Shown piece by piece: positions 44,501 through 58,449 of a stretch of DNA of 64,000 nt. The translations under genes and the position numbers were made by a program. The first letter of the stretch is position 1. Every line of letters begins with the position of its first letter. The notes under the pieces are model-generated. The model saw nothing but the letters and a program-made list of their open reading frames with translations. It was not told the DNA's origin and ran no database searches. The stretch is from Diprion similis (taxonomy: Eukaryota > Arthropoda > Insecta > Hymenoptera > Diprionidae), in NCBI RefSeq assembly GCF_021155765.1, contig NC_060118.1:6200001-6264000 (forward strand). The letters are read 5' to 3'.

Positions 44501-47045
44501 AATTCCGTTGATATCTTTTAAAACTTTTTTTTAACTTTGGAATCCTCAATCCCATATCTTTTTGCAATATTCTGAGAAAACCGATATCACAGTAAATTTT
44601 GGATCAAACCATGTAATTAAGTATACATTGGATTGCTTAAGCTCACTTTATAACAAGTAAATCAGAGAATAAAAATGATTCTAATAAAAATTGTGTTTAT
44701 TTTAAATGTTACAGGCAAGACCCGCGGAGCTGATTACAAATATATTTAGTCGCAAAACTTCCAAGCAGCCACTGCCCGTGTCTTATTCTAACCATGGGGC
44801 AAGTTCATATTCTAACTCATCAACGCCAAGTGGGACAGTTTCACTGATAGATTTAAGTCCGCCAGGTTCTCCCACACTGACGACGCGTTCAAATAGCGAC
44901 GGAGTTAGCGTCGATAGTTTTGGAAGTGACGGAAACTCAAATCCATCCGTTTTCACCAACAGCGGTAATACCTCACAAACTGAAAGCGGTTTTGAAGACG
45001 ACTTTGACTTTTTCGGTGGTTTATCTAGTCAAAAAATTCCCCGAAACGATCCGTGGAAGGTATCTTCAAGCCAAGATCCCTTCTCTCCGTTGGTGCAGAA
45101 CATGGCTCCAGCTAATAGCTGCAAGTCAAAGACAGTCGGAAACTCGGACTTTTTCGCATTCAATAACTACACTTCCACCGAATCCCAAGCGTCTTTTAGT
45201 TCAGTTAATTCAAACTGTAGTGCCTTGATGCCAACGATTATCAGAGCCAAACCGGCTAAACCTCCAGCGCCGAAATTTGCACCAACAAATTTAGCCCCTA
45301 CTGTCACCCAGTTCGCGGCTAAACCTGTGCCAATGAAACGCAACGCAGTACCTTACAATGAGCCCGTTACGCTGGATGTTAATGGCGCTTGGAATGACGC
45401 ATTAGAAGATGAACCTTCGCCACCAATGCCGTCTATACCTCCGCCTGCACCACCAGTAGAATATCTGACCGAATCGAATGATGTATTTCAGGTGAGTTGA
45501 TATTCATCCAGTTGCAAAAATCCACAACAAGCTTACCATATCGAACATTCTCGACAAAGGAAATTCTTCTATTTCAAAATAAGTTTTGCTGTAAATTTGC
45601 TTGCCTTTGAGCAAATTTTCCTTTTTTTTCGGATTTCCGAACACCTCTCTGAATTAACTTTGTGCGATTATTTATCTTGCAGAAACAATGTCATAAAGCG
45701 TACGGAATAGCGCTTTATGATTTTCAAGCTTCTCAGCCTAGCGATCTACCCTTAAAAGAAGGAGACGTTGTCGAATTGGTCAAAGCGATAAACAATGAAT
45801 GGGTTGAGGGAAGGGTCGGAAATCGTCAAGGAATGTTTCCACTAAATTTCATCGATGTTAAAGTACCGCTACCTGGTCTATCGACAAACACAGTCAATGC
45901 TTTGTATACTTTTACCGGGGAGACTCAAGATGATTTAACATTTCAGGTATATTTCGTATACTTTGTGTATATCTCTTGCATGTTTATTACCACTTCTTGC
46001 TGTTTATCAACCACTACAATTTTCTGTTAAAAACAAATTAAATAATGCCTCCGGTGATTCTTCCAAAACCATTTGTATGTTGCACCAAATGTGAATAATA
46101 TTGTACCACCAAATCAAGGGTCGTGAAAATTATGGTACAGATCTCACATTGCGTTTTATTCAATATAATTTTGAGGGCAGTCACAACTGTAAGTTAGCAG
46201 AGTTTCAACTTGGATCAAAAAAATAATTGAATGAAGCATGAAATGCCATTAAATTAGTATTAAATCGCGATTATAATTGAATCAAAGTTTCAAGCCTCGG
46301 CTTCTAGCCTTTGTTTTAAAGTTCTGAAGCATCTTTTTATGGAAGACTGTAAATACATAGAAATTTCACTTGATGTGAGCTTCTAAGAATCAATGATTAA
46401 CTTTTTTTCGAACATCTTGGAAAGTTGTTACAAACCTGGAAAATGAGGAAAGTTCGGCAGTTTTCATTGAAAATCTGTTAATTGAAATGTGTTAACGACA
46501 TTTCATATAATATTGGTTTAACTTATAAGAAAAATACTCATTTCGTTGACAGTATTCGGAGATAGATTCTTGTTGTAGAATTAATAAAATAAGCCCCACA
46601 TTCATGTGACAGATGATAAAATGCTGAACAAATTGTCACGATAATAATTTGAAGAAGGTTACTAAGTAAATAAGAAATAGCAAATTGTGAACAAGTTGAA
46701 AAGAGACTGCATTTTTCTCAGAATTCTGCAAATATGCTGCTACATAGTATAAGCTTTTGGCAGTTTTAATTTTCTAAATACTCTACCAGATTTTTCACGA
46801 CAGAATGGTTTCAATTATACGAAACATACCTTAAGATCATTTGTTCCATACATATTCACCGTAATGCTCGACTGAATAATACCATTACAAACAATATTAA
46901 TTGAAATATTGTGATTTTACAGGAGGGTGCTAAAATTACGGTCCTTTCAAAGTTATCAGATGACTGGTTATATGGTGAATGTAATGGAAGAAGGGGACAA
47001 TTTCCTGCGAATTATGTGGACAGAGTTCCCTCACTGCTTCCGTGA
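41551..47045 (+). CDS. SH3D19-like endocytic adaptor with two SH3 domains
   Basis: Six exons join in phase: 41551-41572, 42121-42190, 42990-43122, 44715-45491, 45683-45946 and 46923-47045. They give 462 aa ending at TGA 47043. The N-terminus is basic and proline-rich (KKKPPPRPPPPKF). Exon 4 is a disordered Ser/Pro region with a clathrin-box-like LIDLS (119-123), DPW (187-189) and DPF (196-198), which in endocytic proteins bind clathrin and the AP2 appendage. A second proline stretch (SIPPPAPPVEY) precedes the SH3 domains. SH3-1 (about 341-398) has ALYDF, EW and GMFPLNFI. SH3-2 (about 404-459) has ALYTF, DW and GQFPANYV and is split by the last intron. The pattern fits an SH3-adaptor linking actin or signalling partners to coated pits. 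SH3D19 is the closest family I can name, with fewer SH3 domains than the vertebrate protein; another SH3-adaptor family is possible. Intron 1 has a CTG-rich microsatellite near 41930-41950. Confidence 0.85.
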
Positions 47046-48787
47046 TATTCATTCATCGCCAATTTAACGTTAACATGTTTACTATCTTAAATATCGTTTA
47101 CGGACACATGATATGGATATTTTTTGTTTTCTCGTATTTTTCAGTATATTAGTTAATTATTCACGAGGGTATAAAATCAAACCAGACATTCCTATCTTTA
47201 TTGAAATAATAATCATAATTATAGTAGTAACGATAACGATTGAACAGTGCACTTAAATTATATTTCACTGTCTAAAGTCATCTAACATATCCACGCACAT
47301 AGCATAATAGCAGAAATTCATATAATTTACCTTATCTACAGGTCAAAATTCTAGTCTCTTCCAGAATTTATCTTGATTCTGTTTTCGTTACTCTTGTTTG
47401 AACACAATATTTTTTTTAAATGGATTCCTTTAAGTTGGTAACGAAGTCAGATGTATTATCATCAATCTCTTTGACATTAACAAACTAAGTATATTATGCT
47501 ACAGAATATCTGTATAATAGGAAAGCATAATAGTGATGATTACAAGAGAAGACAAGTAGAACAAAGGAAAAAATTCTTGATACAATCTTGGTGCACACTT
47601 TCAAATTGTAAAAAATCATTGTAAGCCATCGTCATAGTGACGTTTTCTTTTTTTTTTTTTAATCTTTTTTTTTATGAAGGTTCCGGGAAGAAACTTATTT
47701 TTTTTTTTTTTTTGTAATTACAAATTAAATTTTAACTGAGCTTTAAATAGTATTAATACATAACGAACGAATTGATTAAATCTAGAGTTACTACTTATAC
47801 ATATGTATAATATCATTTACTAATGAGCGATCGCTTATTACCTTGTAAGTATATTGATCTAATAACGAATAATGAAAATACCCGCTATGTTTTTATAAAA
47901 ACTACGAGCAGGAAAAAAGTAATATTCAACAGGGTAACCAACATCGTTGCATTGCTTAATTGTATAATACCAAATTATTAAATTTATGTATTATTGTTTG
48001 CCTTTTGTTTTTGTTTTATAGTATTAGCATGATCTTCAGTATGGTTGGCGTATCAAACGCATTTTGTTATAATTGTACTCCAAAGTGATTAAACTAGAAA
48101 CTCTGGATATTATATTTTTATCAATTTCATGCTGATAGAAAAATAAGAGTACTTTTAAAAAATTAATAATTTTATTGTTCTTCTATTGGAAATTCCGAAA
48201 CGACCAGCATGTTTAGTGCTCTATATCAATCTGTACGGTAGTTTTGCATATTCAATTGACTGGTCATTATTAGTATTCATTTGAAATGATTTTTTCACAA
48301 ATCGTAAAAAAAAAAAAGGATTATTCTTTGGCAAACCATTCGTTCAGTGATGTGATTGCCTTATTTCTTATTCCGTCATTCACCGTATAGACTTTTTATC
48401 AGTTTTATTTGATTTTATTGATGAATTAAGTATGTTGGTTTTGTTAAATGTATAATCGATCACGTATTTCTGTGTAATAATTTTAAGACACGCGCAAACC
48501 TTATCAGTCTAGTTACCTTGCTAATTTTAATGATAAGTAGTAAATTAATAATCAATGTTGATTTAAAATATATTAATAATAAGGTTTGTATTTAGTTTAT
48601 TTTGTCAGGAATATTATAAATATATGAGTAATCTTTTGTAAATACTTTCTTCAATTTTTGAAGTTCAACTACTCAGCTGTACAACTTTATTATAATTTGA
48701 CGTTTGATAATTGATTGTACAGCTATTATCTTGCTTCGATTACAGTCAAATATGTTAAATATGTTTAAAACAAAAACATGAAAAAAT

Positions 48788-48809
48788 CATTATTATTATT
48801 ATTATTATT
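48788..48809. repeat. ATT microsatellite
   Basis: About seven consecutive ATT units in the non-coding interval. Confidence 0.85.
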
Positions 48810-51800
48810 TATGTCGAGTCAGAATATGTTTATTTAACTTAGAGTATCAGCGGCTTTGTTTCTGTAATTAAATATTCGACTATAAAACACTTTAAAAAAC
48901 AGTAGATGCAAAAATTATACTGATAATTCTAATTCGTCCTGCAAATATCCGTCTTTGGTATAAACAAAACAATTTTCTTGCATAAGAATTTTTCCTCTCA
49001 ATTTTTCATACACATGCCAGACGTTCTTATGGTCATTGAATAACCAGAGTGTAGAATGAATTAGATTTTTATTAAAAGAAACTTTAAACGGAACAAGAAC
49101 CAGGTTGTGAGTAGTTGTCTTTCCATTGTAAGCTTAGCTACGTTGAATATCGTCCGACAGCTAGTTTTTCCACAAAGTTAGATGAGGCGTTTCAACTGTT
49201 AATGACAGAATTATTCTGATGGAATAGCAGATTAGCTATAATTACAATCATCGTGTGTAAGAAAAATTGAATAACTAAACTAAAATGGGACCAATGAACC
49301 ATAAATTAAACTTGGCTAAAAAAAAAAAAAGAAGGAAAAGTAATGTTTTCAAAAATAACTTTATACACTGTTTATACGTGCGATTTATAATTAACATTAT
49401 TGTAATCTAATAACAAATGTCAAACGATGTATAAATATGTGATATTTTGCTGCGTCAATATACGTTTGTATGAAATTATTTTATTCAATAGTACTTTCAC
49501 CATTTTATATACCTCAAGTACAAGTGCATATTTAGTTTGAAACAAAGTAAGTTCAAACTTTTCAAATGCATTAATACGGTAATAAATGGCTATAGTTTTA
49601 CCTAGTAGGAAGTTATTCGCAATTTTTGTTTGCTACTGCTTGCAAAACATTTGTCAAGATCGAGAATAGAACGAAGAGTTCTTCCGTAAGAATCTGATAA
49701 ACCAAGTCATTCTCAGGATGCTTTATATTGAAGATTGCGTCTCGAACACATCGATCCCGGGATGGATACACAAAAATTTCCATGAGCAATAAATGAATAG
49801 TGATAATGTACATTTTTTTTCTTTGAAATACAACGAAACACCTAAATCTAAACAAATACATGCAAAACTGTATGTGGATGGAGTAGGATGAAATGAAGTA
49901 ATTTCAAGAATGGTAATTATTAATAAAGGTTTCTTTTATTTCATTTTAAAATTCTTTGCCGAAAGAAACGCCGGACACAAGCTTGTAAGCTGATTTATGA
50001 TATGCTAATTTTCATTTATGTACAGTCAGATCCTAATTATTACAAATTAATTGGGACCAGGGTGCTTTTCCTATGAGTTACACAATTATGAACAATGATG
50101 TGCAGAAAATTTTTGCACAGTGATTTGCTGGAGCTGTGTTTATGCAATTTACTATCATGCTGGAAACTTTGATCTATCGATAGTATTTATAAGTGAAGTT
50201 TACATAGATCGGATCTGATTATACATCTAAATAGTAATAATATTATGTGACAGCCTTTTGAATGTGATAACTATGTCCAGGTAAGGGATTCAATGCTGAA
50301 TCAGTCGAACTTTGACGTAGTTTATAATACCTATTGAAAAAAAATTGCCGTACCACATTAGTGCCTAATTTAAAGTAATACATTTCATTCTGCTAGTAAT
50401 CTGAAATTTGGTTAAAATGTAATTTGTTTTTAATTAGGTAATTACTGCAGAGCTAAATTTCTTCAAATACTCTGAAAATAATCTGCATGAAATATATTTG
50501 TCGTGACTGCAACTGTACGACCCTGAAACAGATTCACAATACTATAAACTACACCAAAATCTATCTGAAATAGCATAAAACTCCCTGTTATTAATACTAT
50601 ATACTACGATACATGTTTCGTAATACTATTTGCATAGTCTTATTTACGTATTTATGTCAGGGTGAAACAAATGAAAACAAGTTTCGTAGGATTTGTCGTT
50701 CAATGTGCCGAATAGTACCCTTGACATTTTCAATCGGTACATTAATACTCATCAGTTGCTCAAGGCATTTATTTTAACTATACAAACTAACGTTACAAGT
50801 GATTAGAATTTCTTCAGGTAAAATCTAAGGAAACCATGAAATTTTTTTGAATCAGGCACAAGTCAAATAATTCTCCCTGCTACAAAATCAAAATCTTCAA
50901 AAAAGACAGTTTTTTGTTGTAAAAATTGATCTTCAATTGTTTTGGTGATCATTTTTCTTTTCGTTGGCTTAGCTTGTTTCAACAATAATTCATTCACAAC
51001 AGAAAATTGAGGTTTTTACGTACAAAAAAGTTGTGACATGTTTAGAATTTTTTATGAATCATATTTTCAGCTAAACTATGTATGCATTTACGTGAAAAAT
51101 ATCCGGTGGGACTCAGATATTTGAGTTAAATTTTCATGTTCCATAGTCCTCAAGAAATTACATCATCCAGTCGACTAATCAGGAAAATTGCAAATTTTCG
51201 TTAAATTATTGTTTCAATAAATCAAAACTTGTTTGGTTATTGTACGATGGATGAGATTGGTTTATCTTTTTGTAGTAAAAGACAAATTAAATTAAAGAAG
51301 CTGAAACGTTTTTGCATCAATTTTCAAATAGTTTACTTGAAAAATCTACGATTATCCAAGCCTTGAAGGAACTAATTATGTATTCATGAGAAGATATATA
51401 GTAAGATGTTCTGTCAACATTTTAAAGAACCTATTTTTACTGTAGCCACATTAATGTATATTAGACAGAAAAATTGATGCGCGAGAGTCAACAAACTTTT
51501 TATATCGTTTCTTTTTTAATCTAATCTTCACCTGATTTTACGGAAGAGATTTATCATCGTCGTAGTTTTCTTTGGTAAATAAAGAATAAAATTGGGTACA
51601 TGTGTCGTACTTCGAATAAATGATTTTTGAAAAAAAAAGACACATTATACATTACCCATGATATAAAACGTTCGATAATACTGTTAAACTTGAATCAAAG
51701 TAGACTAATACACTTGAAATAAATTTCATCATTAAACAGAGATTGAATCCAAGACGTAAATTGATTAAAATATGGATATGGAACCACTAATGTAGAGAAG

Positions 51801-52371
51801 AATAAAAAGAATAAGAATGGCAGAAAAAGAAAAACATAATTCAGAGCACTCAAATATTTGCGAACCTCAATGTGTTAAAACCATTGCAAAAGATGCGTAT
51901 TTGGATACAGGAAATCGAATCGACAATTGATAGAAAAATATTCCATGAATAAGAGCCATTCTTCGTCAACATATTTAAATATAATTAAAATGTGTTCAAT
52001 TAGATTAATTGATCTTTTGCAATCACGTTGTTTTCATTGAAATTTTACAATTTGATATCATTATTATTTAGTAGTTTTTTTTTTTTTTTTTTTATGGCAC
52101 ATATCAAAAATACGTGGATATTTTTAAAGAACTAAAAAATTGTATTAGTTTACAGAATTGTACAATTAAATTTGCCTACTAAAGAGATTTACAGAACGTT
52201 ATTTACTTGTACGTATTACCTTGGATTATTCGAACTCTTCCTTGCTTTACATGGGGACAAATAACAAAGCTCTTTTTGAATATTTTTTATGATGAATTGA
52301 AAATTTGATCGTTTTGCAATCTTAAAAGTAAATAAAACACGATATCTTGCTATACGGTCATTTGAAGGAAA

Positions 52372-52398
52372 ATATATATATATATATATATATATATA
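52372..52398. repeat. TA microsatellite
   Basis: An uninterrupted (AT)n run of 27 bp. Confidence 0.9.
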
Positions 52399-53509
52399 AT
52401 CCGATTTTTCTACCATGACAAACAAATTTTTCATCAGCGGAGATTACTACGAGAATATTACTACTTTTTATTTACGGCACTTTCAACTACGATTAAAAAC
52501 AATAAATACGAATTTTATATGATAGTCGAGTGTTCATTATCACTTAATTAATTTGTGTAAAACAAAGCTAATATACCCTAATAGTGCATTATTAATAGTC
52601 ATAAATTAACTGGTAATAACTGTTCCTAGGTTATTTATATTTTATAAAAATCGACGAATATAAGAAGTTGTTTTAAAAATTTTATTACACATATAATCAA
52701 CGCATGTTTTTTATTTCACCTAATATAATTATTATTCTCAATATTACGAAGGCAACAAAGGTAAAGCTTTAAATTACACATACAGTTTAAATTCGACATT
52801 AAAATGCAGTCTCCTATTGGGTTCAACATTTTTTACCTGAATTTACGTGATAGGTTTTACCGAATAATTTCATCACTATTATCGTCTCCACATAAATTTT
52901 TTTCGAGAGTTTTATAAATAACATATAAAAAAAACACTTCGCGTATGAACAAAAGTTGAAAATTTATGCGCGCTAATTTAATGGATGTACGAAACTAGCC
53001 TACATATCAAATGTGGGTAAAAAAAAATGTAAAATATTTTTTTGTAACTTAGGTATTATTATGATTATCGCCATCGTCTTAATTATTTCAATGATTTTAA
53101 ATTACGTACTCATGGGGTTTTCGTTGTACTTATTAAAATGAATCTTCAAGCATTGCTTTACAACAGTTTGTGAACTTTACTGAAACTAACAAAATTGTGA
53201 AAATAACAAATGATCTGGACTTATTCATTCATTTTCTCTCTCACTGTATCTTAAATTCGGCGTTCTTATAAAGTATTAGTCATCGTTAGTTAGTTTAAAG
53301 TTCCTATTCGCTCTTGTACTGTATATTATGTCTATGTATATTGGTATTTACAAAAATATCTATCAATTTTGTGAGTTATCACCTCGCGCAACGTCACTCT
53401 TGACCTTAGTGTTGTGATTTTGAGTTATTCATGCCTACTTTTAACAGTATATACGCGTTTTCATTATTTCTATTCTATACGGAGACAAAATTCGCGAATA
53501 TCATACTCT

Positions 53510-55258
<1,749 letters not shown>

Positions 55259-57589
55259 GTCGAAAGAAGAAAAACTAGCCTGAAGACGTCTCTAGTTATT
55301 GAGTAGCGAATTATGGCTTCAAGAAATTTATTTTCTTATCGTCAAAATTCTTCGTTTATGTATTTACGGAGTGTTTACGCTAGTCTCTGCCAGCCAGCCA
55401 GCCAGCAAGCAGCGAGCAGTTAGTTTTTGTTTTATTTCTATCTTGTATATTTCACTCGACAGTTCACATACGGCTAGTTATCATCCCCTTACTCGTAGGT
55501 AGCGTCATTTTTTAATTCCAATATAGGGTGTTTCGGCGAAGAGACGAACGGTTAATGGATCCAAATATCTTCTGCAATTTTAAAGAAACTCAAAACACCA
55601 TGTCCGTAACAAAACACGCAGAGCAGGTGCTTCCGCGTAGATTGCAGAGCTTACAGAGCTTAACTTGTCTATTTGCTAATCCACCATCTCGCTACCAACT
55701 CTACAATCGCAACATCTTCATGCAGTGTAATTGGTCGAGTGGGAAAATGACAGCACCTAGACACACATTCCTCTACTTTCTTTCATTATTCGGTTAAATA
55801 TAGCTTATATATATCAGAAAATTTCTATAAAACGACCAACATAAATTATTAACTGCAATTTTTTTTTCTCTTTGGTAGGTAACATTGTTTAAATACCACT
55901 TTCTATACGGCTATAGCACGGGCTATGGACATCGTCCATAGACATCAAAGTTATTCAATGCATCAAAGCAAAGGATCCCTGATCCGTCAAAGTCCCTAGA
56001 ATACAGATAGCGTTTTTCACTAGCTGCAGTTGGTGTATGTTGATATGACGTTACAACGGCATTCCCCAACAATTCCAGAAGTTAGATACTAGATTTAACC
56101 GTCTGGGTCACCAAGTACCACGGACTTAGGTAAGTCCGTGCCAAGTGCTGACTAATAATTGTAAGCATTGGAAATGCAGTGGACGTGTTGGCAGAAGATA
56201 TGTAGACTAGAGAGATGCGGGGCCTCTGCGTCGCGCACACGATAACGGTCGGTACACAAAGACGACATAAACTCATATTACCATCACGTGTACCCATGCA
56301 GTGTGGGATTTTATTATGACCTTATGACTAAAATGACCACCGCGCGATTGGTATTTTCGTGTGCCGCCGAATAGACACCGTATACCCTCCATAACTGTGC
56401 AGATTCATTTGAGATAATTCATTTCAGCCAAATTTAGCAACGTTAATCTGACTGCACCTCGGTCACATCGACAAAGATAATATTATTTGAATGCGTGCAC
56501 AACATAGATATGCAAGCTTGACTGGTAGAAACCAGTTCTTATCGTAAACAATAGGAAAATATCCGAAGGAGTTATAATAGAGGGATGAAATTATAATGTG
56601 GTCCTTATAAGTCTAAGATATATGACTGGTATTGTCATCACAGGCAAAAAGGGGGCTGATACAGAAAATGAATTTTTCATACTTCAATTGACGTAATATT
56701 TTCGAGGCATATATATTGTTACATATGCGGGTGTAATAAATAGTCAGGAGATTATTAAAAAGACTGGGGCGGTTTATTTAGGACAAAAGTACAAGGAGAT
56801 GTGTCGCTTTTAAAGTCCATTCAAGGAATGCCAGATGGATCCTCATTGATTCCAAAAGACGACCGTTGTCAGGGAACATCAGATCTTCATTTTTATTAAT
56901 TAAATCAATACATGCATATTCGAAGGGGGAAACTGTAACAATATTAAAGACAGTGTATTTTTATCCGCTAACTGATACCGTTTTGAATAAAAATAGCATT
57001 TGTACAAATTTAACTGAAATTGAAAAATCTGCGATTGTTTTTGATATTTGGGTCCATTTTCCATCAAAACCCAGTCAACTTTAGGCAATCGTTATCACAA
57101 AAAGTAATAGAACAACAAATTTCAGAATAATCTGGGTATTGTTTTGCGGTACTAACTCATGATTGTATGATGAAATCGGTTACTGACATTTCAACACAAT
57201 ATTGTTCGGAAATTTATTGATTAAATGACCTAAAGAATTTCTCCTATTTTTCCGCTTCATTATACACCTAGCCTGTGCATTCTCCGTGTTCACTATTAGG
57301 AATTTCGAGCTTGAGAATCCCGAGAAAATTGATACTATCCGGAGTTGCAGTCCTTTTCCGGTGAGGCCTAATGGAAATGTTGCCCAGAGCATACAGTTGC
57401 ATGATATATCCAATGCCTGAATTTTGCCTAGAGGATAGTGAGCTGAATAATCCTCAACAAACTTTCAGTAACACGAATCTCCATAGTGACTGGTAATTTG
57501 CGGATATCTCGTAAACTTTGACGGTGTCTGTTGGCCGGAATTGTGACAAACATAAAATTACATCGAGACAGTGTAGTGGGCATTGTGTC
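55259..57589. other. CHIC 5' flank, no further gene recognised
   Basis: The first 250 bp should contain the CHIC promoter and leader; a run of CAGCCAGC-type words lies at about 55389-55420. Open frames up to 89 codons look random. Two perfect short palindromes are present: CTATGGAC-ATC-GTCCATAG at 55923-55941 and CACGGACTTA-GG-TAAGTCCGTG at 56119-56140. I see no transposon ends around them. Confidence 0.4.
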
Positions 57590-57720
57590 CTGAATCGTCA
57601 AAGTTTTGACCGAAAATCCAAACGGGTTACTTTTTTGAGCCAACGATCTTTCGTTTCAGAATTGATTTGTATGATACTTTCTAAACTCATTGGACCAGCA
57701 GGAGTGTGAGAGAAACATCT
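57590..57720 (+). repeat. Highly diverged satellite fragment
   Basis: Matches part of the 312-bp monomer in order: AAAATCCAAACGGGTTACTT, then TTTCAGAATTGATTTGTATGA, then TCATTGGACCAGCAGGAGTG. Many substitutions and gaps set it apart from the array at 58450. Confidence 0.6.
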
Positions 57721-58129
57721 GTAACAGCCGACGTTGAACTTCTGAGGAAGCGCAAAGGAAATAAGCCAAAAACTGATTGTTTTATTATAATTTACATGAA
57801 ATACAGATGAAAAAGTGTCATAATCATATATAGTATCCTGCAGAGGTGTGTTTAAAATCCCCGCAAGCCGGTGTTTATGCTGTATAGTGGAACATTCATG
57901 AAAACTATCTGATATAGTACTTTTCATAATCTGATTCATACTATGCATACTAAACAATTATTCCCTGACATGAAACTTGGATTTTTTATGTGACTTAAGA
58001 TTATATGTTCGTATACTTTTGGAATTATTGTACGCTGAAAACTTGACACGTGTAATAGAATTAAGGCATATTGAATAAACAGCTGGAACTTGGTGGCTAT
58101 ATTGATTTGTGATTTTTCTTTCCAACCTT

Positions 58130-58449
58130 TTGAAAACCCTGTGAAAATTTGACGTGCTTTGACGGTTACTTTTGAGGATTTGCTGGTAGGTTTCGATAGG
58201 TGTGTTGGAACTGTGTTCAATCGATTGGTCGCGTAGAAGTAGGTCGGAATAGTGCATAAAAGAATTGTTTCCGGCATTTTTCAAAATCGTCGACATTTTC
58301 ACCAACAATCCAGAGGGGTAAGCCTTACGTTTTTCGAGGCCAAAAATCTTTTCGACTCGGATTCGACTTGTACGACCCTTTCTCCACTAATCGGACCCCC
58401 AAAAACTCAGAAAACACATGCAAGAGAGCGTAGGACCAACAACTGAGAA
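58130..58449 (+). repeat. Diverged edge monomer of the 312-bp satellite
   Basis: A full-length but degenerate monomer. It contains GGTCGGAATAGTGCAT, TCCAGAGGGGTAAGCCTTAC, ACTCAGAAAACACATG and GCGTAGGACCAACAACTGAG, all recognisable against the core monomer. It leads directly into the regular array. Confidence 0.8.

Larger units (their letters stand above)
47046..53509. other. Long non-coding stretch between convergent genes
   Basis: 6.5 kb separate the stop codons of the SH3-adaptor gene (+) and CHIC (-), so it must hold both 3' UTRs. It is very AT-rich, with several poly-T or poly-A runs of 10 or more (for example 47650-47715, 49318-49331 and 52076-52093) and microsatellites at 48788-48809 and 52372-52398. 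The few open frames (at most 82 codons) have no recognisable content. No RNA gene was identified. Confidence 0.5.
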
